Source: Hirundichthys speculiger (lineage: Eukaryota > Chordata > Actinopteri > Beloniformes > Exocoetidae). From it: 64,000 nt of DNA. The stretch lies in the NCBI GenBank assembly GCA_018398805.1, contig JAGFBZ010001885.1, positions 893,001 to 957,000 on the forward strand, given 5' to 3'. Below are positions 23,429 through 35,000 of the stretch, one piece after another (the stretch's first letter is position 1; every line of letters begins with the position of its first letter). The position numbers and the translations under genes were made by a program. The notes beneath the pieces were generated by a model. It saw only the letters and a program-made list of their open reading frames with translations. It did not search any database and had not been told where the DNA came from.

Positions 23429-24111
23429 TAGAAACTGGGAAATGCAGGTAGATTTAGGTGGAAAGATGATGGTTCCTCAGGAAATAGTTTGTAATAGGTC
23501 AAGGCCTGACTTAGTTTTGTGGTCAGTTAGTCAGCGGATAGTTTGAGCTAACAGTTCCTTGGGAAGACTCAGTGGAAGAAGCCTATAAATTGAAAAAGCT
23601 GATACCGTATATAGACTTGGGGGCAGAAGCTGAGCAGCAAGGATGGAAAGTAAGGGTTTGTCTAGTGGAAGTGGGATGTAGGGGTTTCAAAGCAAGATCA
23701 ACAGTCTCATTATTGGGGGAACTGGGAGTACGGGGCAGAGTTAGAGGAAGATGATGAAAGAAATGTCAGATGAGGCAGCCAGATGCGGTCAGTGGTTTTG
23801 TTTTAGAAGAAATAATGTCAGTTGGGGGGGAAAAGGAGTCACTTAGGGTGAATTCCAATTCCTCTCTTAACCCTCACCCTTAACCCTCAATTTTTGGCCC
23901 TCAATCTAAACCCTCGAAAGTAAGTGTCAGGGTTATCTTGTGACTTAGAAATGGGACACCCCTCGAGTGCAGTTACGTCTTCAGACTGAAATGTATCAGA
24001 GCCGTGTTGTCTCTGTATTTCCTGAAATGACACAGGGATAACATTGAAAAGAGCGCTGTATATTCTCTAAATAATATTAGCAAATAACACAATAGCGGAT
24101 ACATTATTCAG
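23429..24111. other. Unassigned DNA with reiterated CCCT motifs
   Basis: Around 23868-23912 there are repeated CTTAACCCTC and AACCCTC motifs, which resemble degenerate subterminal repeats of a DNA transposon. No matching second end could be fixed. The rest shows nothing. Confidence 0.35.
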
Positions 24112-24203
24112 TCCTCCGCCGCCTACCGGGACCGCCGGCCGCCACCTACCGGGACCGCCGGCCGCCGCCGACCGGGTCGGTCCCGGTCGGGACCCCCGGC
24201 ATA
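24112..24203. repeat. GC-rich micro-island with a short tandem repeat and hairpin
   Basis: The unit cctaccgggaccgccggccg occurs twice (24122-24141 and 24146-24165). It is followed by ccgaccggg and cccggtcgg, 9-base inverted arms around a 5-base loop (24168-24190). It is nearly pure G+C inside AT-rich DNA. It resembles rDNA spacer composition, but identity is unknown. Confidence 0.7.
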
Positions 24204-24232
24204 AACCAATCAGGAGAGTTATGTGATCCTGC

Positions 24233-24270
24233 TTATAATAATAATATTATTATTATTATAATAATAATAT
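24233..24270. repeat. AT-only palindrome
   Basis: An (ATA)n run is followed by (TTA)n and again (ATA)n, giving a self-complementary 38-base stretch only 30 bases after the GC-rich island. Confidence 0.8.
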
Positions 24271-24359
24271 GTAAAACCATTCATGGATGAATTATGCATG
24301 CCCTTCTGTGTGTAACACCAATCAGGAATGCTATGTAAATCTGTTATCGCACGCCCCTC

Positions 24360-24845
24360 ATGTACACCAACCAATCAAGACGTGTGGGTTCTGAACAGTG
24401 CCAAAAAAGGGGATTTTGGGGGATGGAGCAAGTGAGGCACGGCTGACCGAAGAGGCAGACAATCTGAGGAGTTGAGGAGGTCTGGGTTCTTCCGTGGGGC
24501 CTCTTCGAAGGAGCAGGACTGGCTTGGGACGGAGCGAGCTAACCAACATCAAAGGGAAATATCCTGAGGATCAATTCTTCAAGAACAAAAAAAGAAGACG
24601 CTCAGAACGGATTAACCATTTTTCCCAATTCTTGAGAATAATTTGGAGCCTTTTTGGATTTTACCCTAGCTCACTGCTAGAAAGGAGGAGGAGCTGGATA
24701 CCAGAGTTTCCAGGAGCGCTCATCCTGTCCTTGGAAGGACCAAGCCTCGTCACCTCGCTCCTCAGCAGCCTTGGAAAGCACAAACTGGCCATTTGCCTAC
24801 CTCCAACCGTCCTTGGATCAACGCAGAAGAATCACTTCAAATGAA
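24360..24845 (+). other. Coding-like but unassigned stretch
   Basis: A + frame at 24494-24844 (116 codons) is more balanced in composition than its surroundings and has Arg/Lys-rich and hydrophobic parts, but no domain that I recognise. It begins within a purine-rich segment and ends at the tandem repeat that starts at 24839. It may be the internal part of a retroelement or simple chance. Confidence 0.2.
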
Positions 24846-24985
24846 TGAAATTGGAATTATAAGCCATGACTCACCCCAAACCACCCTGAATCCATTCAAA
24901 TGAATGAAATTGGAATTACAAGCTACAGTACTTCCAACCAGCCTGGATTCCATGTAAATAATTGGAATTACAAGCCACAGAGAAG
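24839..24985 (+). repeat. Diverged tandem repeat, unit about 58 bp, 2.5 copies
   Basis: The core ATGAATGAAATTGGAATTA recurs at about 24842 and 24900, and a shortened AATTGGAATTACAAGCCACA recurs at about 24960. Each is followed by a similar AAGCCAYR segment. Intervening parts are also related, so this is a tandem array and not chance. Confidence 0.7.
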
Positions 24986-25439
24986 ACAGGATAAACAAGT
25001 TCGCTTCAATTTTGGTAGACAATGGGGAACTGGGCAAACCTGAGTACTACGAAAATGATATCTATTCAGTAGCAGACTAGTCAAACCAACTGTTACTGTT
25101 GCATCTCGGACTTTTGCGTGTCATGTAAATGTACACTTTTGAAGTGACGATGCAAACTTCCACTGACCCGTAAGGCAGCGATTTAGCTCGAGGGTAAGAA
25201 CAGAATGAGGAGAATATCGATGTGTTGAACCTCACAAGAAATTCAAGGCTATGATCGTGTCAATTCAGCAAGGAACACTTCTATTACTTCTACTGGGATA
25301 ACTGGAGGAAGCTGTAGGAGAGAAAGACATCTGCCTCAGATGAGTGTGGGGTCTGACTTCTCACATGTTGTATTCTGCGGTAGTTGGATTGCCCTTATTC
25401 TGCCAATAGAAATAACATTCATATTAAACCTACACCCTT
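24986..25439. other. Unassigned DNA
   Basis: No gene or repeat was recognised here. Confidence 0.4.
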
Positions 25440-26160
25440 GCTGTCACATGTGACACTCTAGATTCCAACTGCCATGGATCATGGCATTCATTTCATTGCT
25501 ATGTAGATAACACTCAGCTCAGTCGATCTATGAAGACTGAGGGAAATGAGCACTTCAACAAAGGGCTTGTCTTGGTGACATTCAGTTTTGGATGACTTCT
25601 GATTTACTTCTAATGAGCACTAGTCTTTTTGTTGTAAACAAATCCCTACCCAACAACAGCAGGTAGTCACTCACATTACAATGAGGATTATTGATCTTTT
25701 TTTGACTAGAATTTGTGTTTTAATTCTCCTATTAAAAAGGTCTCTAGACCAGCCTTTTCATGTATGTGTAAAATTCATTAAAAAAAAAGTGAGCATCCTC
25801 TCCCTGGAAAACTGGTTTCACATTTTGACTCAACTACAACAATGCCAGTCTTCCATTATGTCCAACATATTCTTTGAAACTTTTCACCTGATCCAAAATA
25901 CAGCCTACACATTAAAGACTGGCGTTGCCAAGAGAGATCATGTTTCCCCTGTGTGAGCCTCTACATCAGCTTCCTTTAAAATTTGCAACAGAATTTAAAA
26001 TTCTTGTCATGACATAAAAATTCCTGAAGGGCTCCATCTCCACTCCGCTCAGAAAGCCAGTTTACTGGTGGTTTTGGGAGTTTCCAGGTGTAGGGAGGGA
26101 GGACGAGCCATTTGTTATCAAACCCCTTTGTTATGGAACCAGCTTCCAGCTTGCACACAC
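25440..26160 (+). pseudogene. Heavily decayed L2/CR1-like LINE, + orientation
   Basis: Translated pieces still show the order of a LINE ORF2. A degenerate YADD-region reading HGIHFHCYVDNTQL lies at about 25482-25520 (catalytic Asp pair altered). LIQNTAYTLKTGVAKRDHVS follows at about 25888-25950, then remnants of the SLHWLPV block. Stops and frameshifts are frequent. It is clearly older than the LINE at 8802-10552, and it is the only one of this group here on the + strand. Confidence 0.65.
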
Positions 26161-26229
26161 GACACAGAGACTTAACCTGCTGTAAACATTTAGCTTAGAA
26201 TATAATTCTTTGAAAAATTTTATGTTTTT

Positions 26230-26283
26230 TTTTTTTTTTTTTTTTCATTCAATTCAATTCAATTCAATTTTATTTGTATAGCC
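26230..26283 (-). repeat. LINE 3' tail fragment next to a poly-T run
   Basis: A T run is followed by four ATTCA-type units and TTTATTTGTATAGCC, the same junction as at 8802-8835. Only the last few dozen bases of the minus-oriented LINE remain. Confidence 0.65.
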
Positions 26284-27241
26284 ACAATGCAATTGTTCAG
26301 TTTACAGTCATTATTGCCAGCAGTTTGTCGTTGTGTTTTGTATGACGATGTTAACCAGTTATTTTTTTTTTAATTCTTTTTGATTCTGTCAGGAGTAAAA
26401 ACATCTTTTCATATCCTCACATGTAAATAATTGTACTTGAACTGTTTTTTTTTTCTTTTTAAGAACTCATTAATTAAATAAGAGTTTTGTACATAGATCA
26501 TGGTTTCAGTAATCACAAGGATTTCTTGACTTTTCTTTTGTATTATTATAAGACCCAACTTGGTCTATAAGAACCTGGAAACACAGGATTTGGACAAATG
26601 AAAAGAAACAGCTGGTTTTAATCAAGGCAACAGTCATCAAATGTCACAGATTTCTTTTCCAACTAGAGCACACGCACACACACACACACACATGCAGTCA
26701 CGCACGCACGTGCGCACACGCACACACAGTTAAACTCTTTTGTACCAATGATCTACCACAGTGCACAACGTACAGAGTCCTTCCATGACCAGTGTATGAA
26801 AACTGTCCGAGTAAAACTGTTGCTGTGATCATATACCAGAAATGAGGATCTCTTCTTCATCTGCTTCAGCCAAGCCACCACCAAGATCTGAATTTCATCA
26901 GTTTCAGATAAAATTAATCTCTCCCCTTTTTAGCGATAATTTCATCTCATCAAAGAATTTTTTTTTTGACAAGACAGCAGCTACATTGATGAGAAGGTGA
27001 TCGCTAAGGATGCGGAGCATTCCACATGAACTATGAGTTTACGATCGCTGCATGTGGAGAGTCCTGTGGCAGAACTGTGAGTGTGAACACACAAAATAAA
27101 CACAGACTGCTTTTGCACTGAAACCTCTGAAACATGCACATATATACTATGCAATCCACAAGATAAATCCTAAAAAAAAGACTCTTCCACGTAGGATTCA
27201 TTCCGACAGGGCAGGACAACGGACACAATTAGTCAAGCGTT
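26284..27241. other. Unassigned DNA with a CA/CG-rich microsatellite
   Basis: A (CA)n-type microsatellite with CG interruptions lies at 26668-26729. It alternates purine and pyrimidine throughout, which favours Z-DNA. Nothing else was recognised. Confidence 0.5.
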
Positions 27242-27336
27242 GTTAGTGTTAGTGTTAGGGGATTAGGGTTAGGGTTAGGGTTAGGGTTAGGGTTAGGGTT
27301 AGGGTTAGGATTAGGGTTAGGGTTAGGGTTAGGGTT
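27242..27336 (+). repeat. Interstitial telomere-like (TTAGGG)n array
   Basis: About twelve TTAGGG units run from 27263 to 27336 with one TTAGGA variant. Degenerate GTTAGT units precede them. This is the vertebrate telomere sequence inside unique DNA, on the + strand. It may mark repair of a break with telomerase or a telomeric fragment. Most opposite-strand ORFs here (NP repeats) are artefacts of the array. Confidence 0.95.
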
Positions 27337-29159
27337 CTGTGTGTATTGCTTGTTCGACACAGCTACTTGTTCTGAACCCCCTGGTCCCAGTGTGCTCGTC
27401 CTCCATAGAGAGACATGATGGGTAAACCCAGAGCAGCTGTGCCTCTTGGGGGCTGTTCCCAGAACCACTGCTCCACATCTCCCCCTGCAGCTGGCCAGCA
27501 ACCACACGCCTCCACCACGGCGGTATTTGTTGTGCATTCCAGGATGGCAAAATGCCACTCTGTGTCATAACAGATGGCGGTGGAGGAAATGCTGTTAGCT
27601 GCATGCGCATCTCGTCTTTTGTACATTGAGATGAAAGCAATTATATCTGTTTGTCCCTTCAAAAAGAATGAGTGACTCATACTTGATTGTCCATGCTCTC
27701 ACACGCAGAGTACACATCCAACAACGTTAACTTCCAAACTGCTTTCTGTCTTTGCTGGTTTACTTCTTTCATGCCAAATGGGTTTTGTTTATATGGATTC
27801 TGTGTTATCATGTCTTTTATTCAAATGATTCACTAAGAGACATCAACATACACAAACTCTGTGCTGAGTATCCGTGAACTTAGTTTGTTTCCCACTGTTC
27901 TTTTCACTGACGACTGAAACTGGTGACTCCTGCAATGATTTTGACTTCGCAACTGTTCAACACCTGTGTTTTGAAGAAATCACAGTTCTTAGTTTCGTAT
28001 ACTGTCTAGAAGCAATAACTGGCATTCACTGGCATTTTTCTTTGACTGAATGGCTTGTGGAAAGTTATGTTTTTTTTGTTAGTACAGAGGGGACCATAAC
28101 AATGTTTTTATCAATAAGTAGCATCAATAATGCCTCATCAAATTAGTTTGGAACTTGTGAAGATGGAGGGTAAAAGTGTGAAGAAAATGAATGAAGCTTG
28201 TTGACAGAAACATAAGCAGAGGTTGAATTATCTGATGTTAATTGGCATTCTAGCTCAAGAAATTCTGCTTGTGAAAACAAATATATCAATCTTTAAAAAA
28301 AAAGTATTCAAATGGCAACAAAAGCTGAAGGCAAAAGATGTTAAAGGAGACAAAGCCAAACTAATGTGCTTTCTCTTGAGCCATGACAGAAGTCAAAAAG
28401 GCGATTAAAACAGAACTTTATTGAAAGTGTGTGGACTGAATGAAGCTGCAGGGGCCAGATTAACTGTGTGAACTACAGTTGGAGCTAAAGTTTAAACACT
28501 GAGGGGAGAAGAAGTGCGACATGGAAAAAGTCAAGTCAAGAGTCAGTTATCATCCAGAGCTAAAGGTTTCAGTTGTAGTTGAAGTTTTGACGGGTCTCAG
28601 CAGGTCTGGTAAAGTGAAGTTAATGATTTTATACATGGTAATGACACCAACATGTCTGGCAGTTCTGCTACACATTGGCTTACCTCGTGATGTCATTTCT
28701 TATTATGTCTCCAGTCTTGTTTTATTGTCATTTCTTTTCATTCTGTCTGAGGAGAAAGAAAGTAAATATGCAAAAAGTTTTTTTGAAACCTTCACTGAAA
28801 GCTTCAGCATCATTTATTTTAAAGTGAGGAGTGCAGTTCTTCTTGTTTTTTTTTCTTATTTTTTGGCACTTTATACCTCCAATATAACAAATATATTGTA
28901 TAACCTGCAGCTTCATGTTTAAAAGCTTTTCATCCTTTAATGTCAGCATAACTATTTTAACTTCTAACCTTCCAAGGATCTTAAAATTCAAGCTTGTAAG
29001 TTCATAAACCTTCTCCTGCATAGCTACAAAAGAAACACTGAAACACTGAAGGTTTGGAAAAGCTTAGATGGTCACACGATCAGAAAACTGCAGGATGAAC
29101 CTCAGTGGCTCTTTACTTTAAAAACATTTAATATGCGTAAACTGCTCCCATTATATACA
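27337..29159. other. Unassigned intronic DNA
   Basis: The part just after the telomere-like array (27340-27700) is less AT-rich and keeps open frames on the minus strand of about 100 residues, but no domain is recognised. Around 28520-28920 a 133-codon + frame is AT-rich and hydrophobic and is probably chance. Confidence 0.4.
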
Positions 29160-30375
29160 GTTTCTTTTTTCTTCCTTTTTTTTAAGTAATCCAGAGCAAG
29201 TTTTCAATTCTAAGATTTTTGCACCCAACCCTACACAAGGGGCTGTGCACCCTGAATGTGTTTATGAATCGAAGCTAGGAGAAAGGAAACCCAGGGAAAA
29301 GTTAAGATCTTGACTGAGCAGGGAGAATAAAAAAGACTTTTACACAAATATCAATGTATAAAGCAAAAAAAAAAAAAAACAAGAAAAAAAAACTGAAGAG
29401 ATTATTGAAAGAACTAAAATTGGGTCAGGGAACCCACCAGTGGTTTATTAAAACCTGGAAAGCAAGTGTTGAACAATTATCTTGCGTGAAAAAAACAAGG
29501 TCAGAGGACGAAGAACTGTGAGAAATCTAATTAAATAAAATTAGCAGTAGAATCCACAGCAATGTTTGAAAGTGAAAATAGGAGGATTTCCAGAAGCACA
29601 GTCTGGAGAGAACTCGGTTATCGAGACTTAACAGGTGCTTCGTCCCAAGACAACATCGTATCAGTGGGGCTGGAAATTTGCTGTGGAGTAAAAAGTATAG
29701 TGGAGTAGATGTGTATAAACTTTGGACCAATGGAAAACAATCATGTAGTCTGACCAAGACCAGAGTTTCCATGAGTTACCTTTTCAAGAGCGACTGACAC
29801 ATGAAGGAAAGATGATGAAGTGAAGCAGGCATTCATGCCTGCTGTCCAAGCCTCCTGGGGTAGTAATACGATGTTATATCTGTTGGTTACGTTCACCAAT
29901 GCTACCTGCTCAAAAAATTAAGTAAAAAAAAAAAAAAAAAATTCTGCTACAAGATTGAATTGCATACAAACATTAGTTGGTTATGCCAGATGATGGCACT
30001 GACCATGAATGTAAGTGCAGACAAAAAAAAAAAAAAGGTCAAAATTTACAGAATGACCAGGTTTCCCCATATATATAGTTTTTCTTTTATTTTGCTTCTT
30101 CTTCTCTGATGACACAGTCATATTCTAAGATGACAGCAAAAGGATTCATTTGTCATTCAGGGAGCATCAGACATCCTTTTCATACCGATTATCCACCTGA
30201 GAGGTCAGACCTTCAATCTCATTAAGAATCTTTGGGATGTGCCGAAGAAGACGTTTAATCCAGACCAACTGTCCCATCATCAGAAGAAAAAGCCTGTTGA
30301 AAAATGAATGCAACTCTGGTCATTAATAGATGTTGTGAATGTGACTTTTGTTTCAACATTGCATAATGTTTATAG
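29160..30375 (+). pseudogene. Decayed Tc1-like transposase gene, + orientation
   Basis: Scattered blocks follow the order of a Tc1 transposase gene. These are AGTCTGGAGAGAACTCGG (DNA-binding side, 29602-29619), TGGACCAATGGAAAACAATC with GTAGTCTGACCAAGA (start of the catalytic domain), CATGCCTGCTGTCCAAGCCT, ACAGAATGACCAGGTTTCCC, and finally TTAAGAATCTTTGGGATGTG (the ENLWDV-type motif, 30221-30240) and AATGAATGCAACTCTGGTCA. Frames are broken by many indels and poly-A insertions. The catalytic Asp codons are lost or unreadable. The terminal repeats could not be delimited, so the limits are approximate. Confidence 0.75.
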
Positions 30376-30649
30376 TATGTAAGATAATTTTCCTAATTCA
30401 TCATGTCAGTAGTAATTTCCTTACTTTTATTTTTCTCACTATTTGAGAGTTAATTCCTTATATATAAATTTCATTTGGACAACAGTGGACAGTGGAGACA
30501 TTGATTGTCTTCTCTCTTAATGCACTGAAAAGCCATTTCCATTCTAAGGTCCAGTTATTATGCAGGACAGTCAAAGAAACCATTCTCATCGATCACATAA
30601 TGCACACTGTAAACAATTATTGAATTATTGCGTCAATTAGGGCCACGGT
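30376..30649. other. Unassigned DNA
   Basis: Nothing was recognised between the Tc1 relic and the coding-like minus-strand segment. Confidence 0.35.
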
Positions 30650-31135
30650 GCTTTTATGGAGGCATTTGCCATTGCAGCCTGGATGCTTTATGATGTGCAA
30701 GCCAAGCTGCACTGTCATCCAGTGGAAACCAAAATGACGACAACAAGCGATCTGGCTCAGCTGGTGCTGTAATGAAGACAAGATCTGGCTGGTAATGAAA
30801 CACAACGTTCTTTCTGAGGACTGCTGTAGAGAGGCCCGGAGCACTGACAGACTCAGGAGATGAGCCAACGCAGTCTAAAGGATAAATGTTTCCTTTCAAG
30901 GGTACAAGTGTAATCATGGTCATAAAAGCTCCTGGTACCAGCTACAGCAGGAGATGATGCGGACATCAGCATTAGCAATGTACTGCAGAGTACGACCTTG
31001 TGCACGGCGAGGGTAAATGTCAAGCAGCCTTTTTAAAGAGTCTTCATTATGTTTGATGAATATTGTTCTTATAAATTCATGCAGCCCCTCTTTTATCTGT
31101 TTCATCCCCTGTCTCCGGTCCTTCCTCCAGAAATG
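30650..31135 (-). pseudogene. Possible broken coding sequence, unassigned
   Basis: On the minus strand a protein-like frame reads from about 31135 through MKQIKEGLHEFIRTIFIKHN and ends at 30920. The adjacent frame at 30654-30923 continues for 89 codons (starting MTMITLVPLKGNIYPLD) with a shift of frame at the junction. The amino-acid balance (charged and aromatic residues, few low-complexity stretches) is better than for other ORFs in this part. I do not recognise a family. It may be a retroposed gene piece or a transposon ORF. Chance cannot be excluded. Confidence 0.25.
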
Positions 31136-31415
31136 CTTGGTTCTAATTTAACAAGAGTGATTAAAGGCAGAATAGCTACTTATTCTTTAGCTGAACCGTT
31201 CTGGATAGGAAAAAGCTAAAAATTAAATCATTTTAGGCTGTTTAGGAACACGTGGGAGACACCTGTACTTGAACTAAGCTTTATGACTTTGCAAACATTT
31301 TATATACCCCAAAAATGTCTAACATGTCTTTTTATTATTATCATTATCATGATTTAAATTTAAATGGAAGTGGTATAAAAGCTGGATGAGCAATTGCCAG
31401 TATCAGCTTCAGTCA
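31136..31415. other. Unassigned DNA
   Basis: Nothing was recognised in this short interval before the hAT element. Confidence 0.35.
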
Positions 31416-31423
31416 CCGTCCTG

Positions 31424-32016
31424 TAGGGGTGTGAAAAAAAATCAGTTTGGAAATATATCGCGATTTTCGTCAGCCTAATATAATATCAATTTTTCAGCTC
31501 CTAATGTCGATTTTTTAAGGACAATTCATGTATTTATGTATTAGACGGATTGTGAATACTTAAATGTTCAAAAACACTAATAATAAACAATAAATAGATT
31601 GTTTTATACTGGTTCTAACAGCTGTTAACTGTTTTAACGGTTGTTACCTGGAGTTAGCACTCGGACCACGGGACCTGGCATGAAAAGAAGCGCTGGACAC
31701 TAGCAGCTCCCCTAGTACACCAGATTTTTCCTGGTGTACTAAAACTTGAATTTCCCCCTTGGGGGATTAATAAAGTATTTTGAATTTTGAATTTGAATTG
31801 AATTGAAGCAAAAAGTTTTAACTCACTTTGTCCTCTGAATGATCAATATCATCTGATGAACATGTACAGCAACTTGATTTTTCATCTCTACTTTTAATAT
31901 TGATAATAACTGGGTAGAATATCACAATATATCGCGATATCATGATGATATTGTATCGTGACCCAAGTATCGTAATACATATCATATTGCGAGCTCCTTG
32001 CCAATACTCACCCCTA
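31424..32016. mobile_element. Non-autonomous hAT element with perfect 8-bp target duplication
   Basis: The element starts taggggtgtg and ends actcacccctac within the duplicated target. It is flanked by ccgtcctg at 31416-31423 and again at 32017-32024, an exact 8-bp duplication. Subterminal blocks rich in ATATCGCGATAT-type motifs appear at both ends. A foreign piece at about 31655-31805, with CCCTTGGGGGATTAATAAAG and a GAATTGAATTGAA end, looks like a LINE 3' tail inserted inside. No transposase ORF. Confidence 0.88.
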
Positions 32017-32024
32017 CCGTCCTG

Positions 32025-35000
32025 TCATTTTTTTTCTCAGAACAGAACTTTCTCTATTTAACAATCTGACCTCTGTCTCTTTTGTTGCAAACATGATACA
32101 TTTATCTGTTTTAACGGTAGCGTTATCAGCATTGTTACTGTAGTTCAGATTCAAAACTCACATATATTCCTGTATTTTCAAGTCCCAGCGTTTGCCTAAA
32201 AGAGTAGATATCAAACTGCTTTGCCTTCAGTTCTGTCAGCACATTGATGATGCGTATTGGTGCCTAAGTGTCAGTCAGTTCCAATCCAAACTCCTCACAC
32301 TAGCCACAGGGAATAATTAATACATGGCTGTGCGCTAGATGAAACTCATTTATGGGACCTATCTGTGGGCAACAAGTTTAACATGGAGAGTGAGACTCAT
32401 CAACCTGTTGCAGCTGAAATAAGCTGAACTCAAAAAGCTATTATTAAAAAGGAATTCTGCTTGAACGAATATCTGCCGGTTGTGTTGCTCTGTTTACAGA
32501 CTGGGTGCCTTTCTAACACTTAAGTGATTTAAGAAAGTGGATAAAGAGTTCCACTACATCTCAGCCTGCCATGCCTTAAGGATTAATGATTGTTTATTCC
32601 TAAAGTTATGGAGGAAATCCAGAGGTTAATGGGATTGTCAGCTCTTATCAGTCTTGGTCCCTGTAACGCTCTCGGTCAGTGACTCAGCTCTACTATATGA
32701 TAGAAATTTAAATAACTTTGGAGAAACAATGCGCAATCTTGCCTTATGGGGCTATAGGTAATACATGCTACAACTGGTTTGTATCAGATTTATTATTGTT
32801 TTTTATAAGATAAGTACTTGGTTTCAGGAAATGTTGACTCAAAGCCCCACAATCAAAGGGAAATTAATTCAAATGAAAGTGTCCCCATGAAATACTTCTC
32901 CATGTTGTTATCAAGGTGCTTGTTTGCCATTCTTGTGATCACAGACTGTGTTTTTTTTTTTCTTTCATATCTTACAGGCAGGATGCCAGCGGTTTAATTC
33001 CCGGTAAAGTGAAAGTGTTTGCCAGCACTAGAAATGAGAATCAGAAAATGACTCATTTTGGAGTGAGCGCTGACAAAGACAGCAATTGGAAATATGCTAA
33101 ACCAGAGATAACACTGCCATTGAATACATTGTTCTGAACAAAAATATACACTGATTAAATGTTCTGAATTAGCAGTTGCATTGCCCCCCGGCAGCACAAC
33201 CACCTCCTAACACCTACTGATGAAACTGGGAGGAAATCTTGCTCTCCTGTAAAAGCAGAAAACTGATTTTTTTTTTTGTGTGTGTGTGTGTGTGTCATTT
33301 CCTAGAAGCAGAGTTCTGTGTTACCATCTCAACCATAACTCACATCTGGAATAACATCTGTTTACAGAACCTTGATCTAAATCTGACGAAGTTCTTTTCT
33401 CTTGTATTAATGCAAATATTTAAGTGCGCTGACCGCTGCTAAATCTCAAGCATGTCTGCACTAAAGACAGCCTTTCTTCACTGGTCAGAAACTTTGAGAA
33501 GTCACTGTGTTGTTTTGGTTCAATAAGGAAGTAAGGAAGTGCGTCATCTCTTTGAGCGTCATTATTCGACTCATACGCTCTCATTCCACTACAAACTAAT
33601 GAGGCCGAGCTTGCTTTGCAGATATTTAGGGCAGCCTTATAATGAAACTCTTTATTCTGAATTCTCCTTTTTCACAAACAAGGTCAACAAAGAATAAAAT
33701 GGCTCCAGGTTTAAAATATTTAATTTAAGCCATTTTATACATAAGTAGTTTTCTTTCTTACCAAGGCCACATGGTGAATTTCACTGCTTTTATAACATTG
33801 CTGGTTCAACCCTGAGCCAGTAGCTCACTCAGAGATATTTATGCAAAGAAAACTAGATCATTAAAAGAAATCTGCTAGTAATATGTCGACAACCTTTTTC
33901 CTGCAAGTCTGCTTCTCCTTGAGAGGAGGTCCTCTGCCATGCTTAAGTCATGCTGCCTCTCCAGCTGCTCTCTAATTGACGTGTGCATCGCTGTAATATG
34001 GCCGGAGTAGCCTATTTATTTGTGTGTGGGTAGAAGCCACAAGGTAGCTTCCTCACGTCTTGCCTCTCTGCCAGCTTCTGCTGCAGCGGGATCAATTAAT
34101 GTCTGCATGCGCGTGTGCGTCCGTGTCTCCTCTGCGTGATTGTGAGTGTGTGTGGGAGGGCCGGCGCACGTGTTTCCAGATCAAACATGTTGGTGATTGC
34201 GTGTGCACGCGTGTGCGCTGGAAAGCCCTCCTGTTGAACCACTGGCCCACAGCACCTCCTCTAATACGCTGAGCACACAGGAGAGCTCCCTTTTGCTCTT
34301 CTTCTGTCTTTTTCTTTCTTTTTTTTATTTTTCTGTTTATCTCATCAACACTTTCTCTTGCTTTTCCATTTTTCTCCTTGACTGAGAAGTGTTTTCTTTC
34401 CATCTTGATTTGGCACATGTATTATAGCCACACTTCCTTCCGCGTATTTCAAAAACACCAGACGGAGCATTCAGTATATATATCGACTGATTTACTTTCT
34501 CAACCGCATGTCTCTTTTTATTCTTTTTTTTTTTTTTTTACATTTCCCCCAGTGTTTTCTTTGGTCTCTTGATTGTTTCACACTCCATCCTCTGTGTTTC
34601 GGTGGTATCTCCCCCACCCTCCACACCGGCTGGTTCCTTATCGCACTTCGATCTTTCTTTTTCAGATCTTTCCAATTACATTTTCCCACGGTCGTGACTA
34701 TATATGCCCGCCTTTTCTTCATTCATTCTCTCAGCGTCGCTTCTCGGGGACGCACATTTCTCTTCCTCCCTCTCCCCCTCTGTGGTTCATGCTATCAATG
34801 TGAGTGATTGTGCAATCCTGCGGCGTGTAAAAGACATGAGGAGACTGTCAAACAGATCAATAGGCGGTGTCTGAATATGTCTTCTAGCCCCCTTCTGAGC
34901 ACCATTTCTCAGATATGCAAACATGCAAATGAACATGTTGAAAAGCATCCTAGACGCCAGACAGACAAATGCTTTTTAACATTAACATGTATTCCACTCA

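Noticed and set aside
26641..26740. CRISPR-like or structured direct repeat array
   Set aside because: It is a plain CA/CG dinucleotide microsatellite; no spacer structure exists in the window.
27229..27558. Minus-strand ORF with an Asn-Pro repeat
   Set aside because: The repeat is only the translation of the TTAGGG array.
28521..28922. 133-codon + strand ORF with hydrophobic segments
   Set aside because: AT-rich, no recognisable domain, a competing minus-strand ORF overlaps it; probably chance.
32949..33030. Poly-T tract plus CTTACAG followed by a possible donor, looking like a 26-base exon
   Set aside because: Joined in the required phase it gives an immediate stop and no cadherin sequence.
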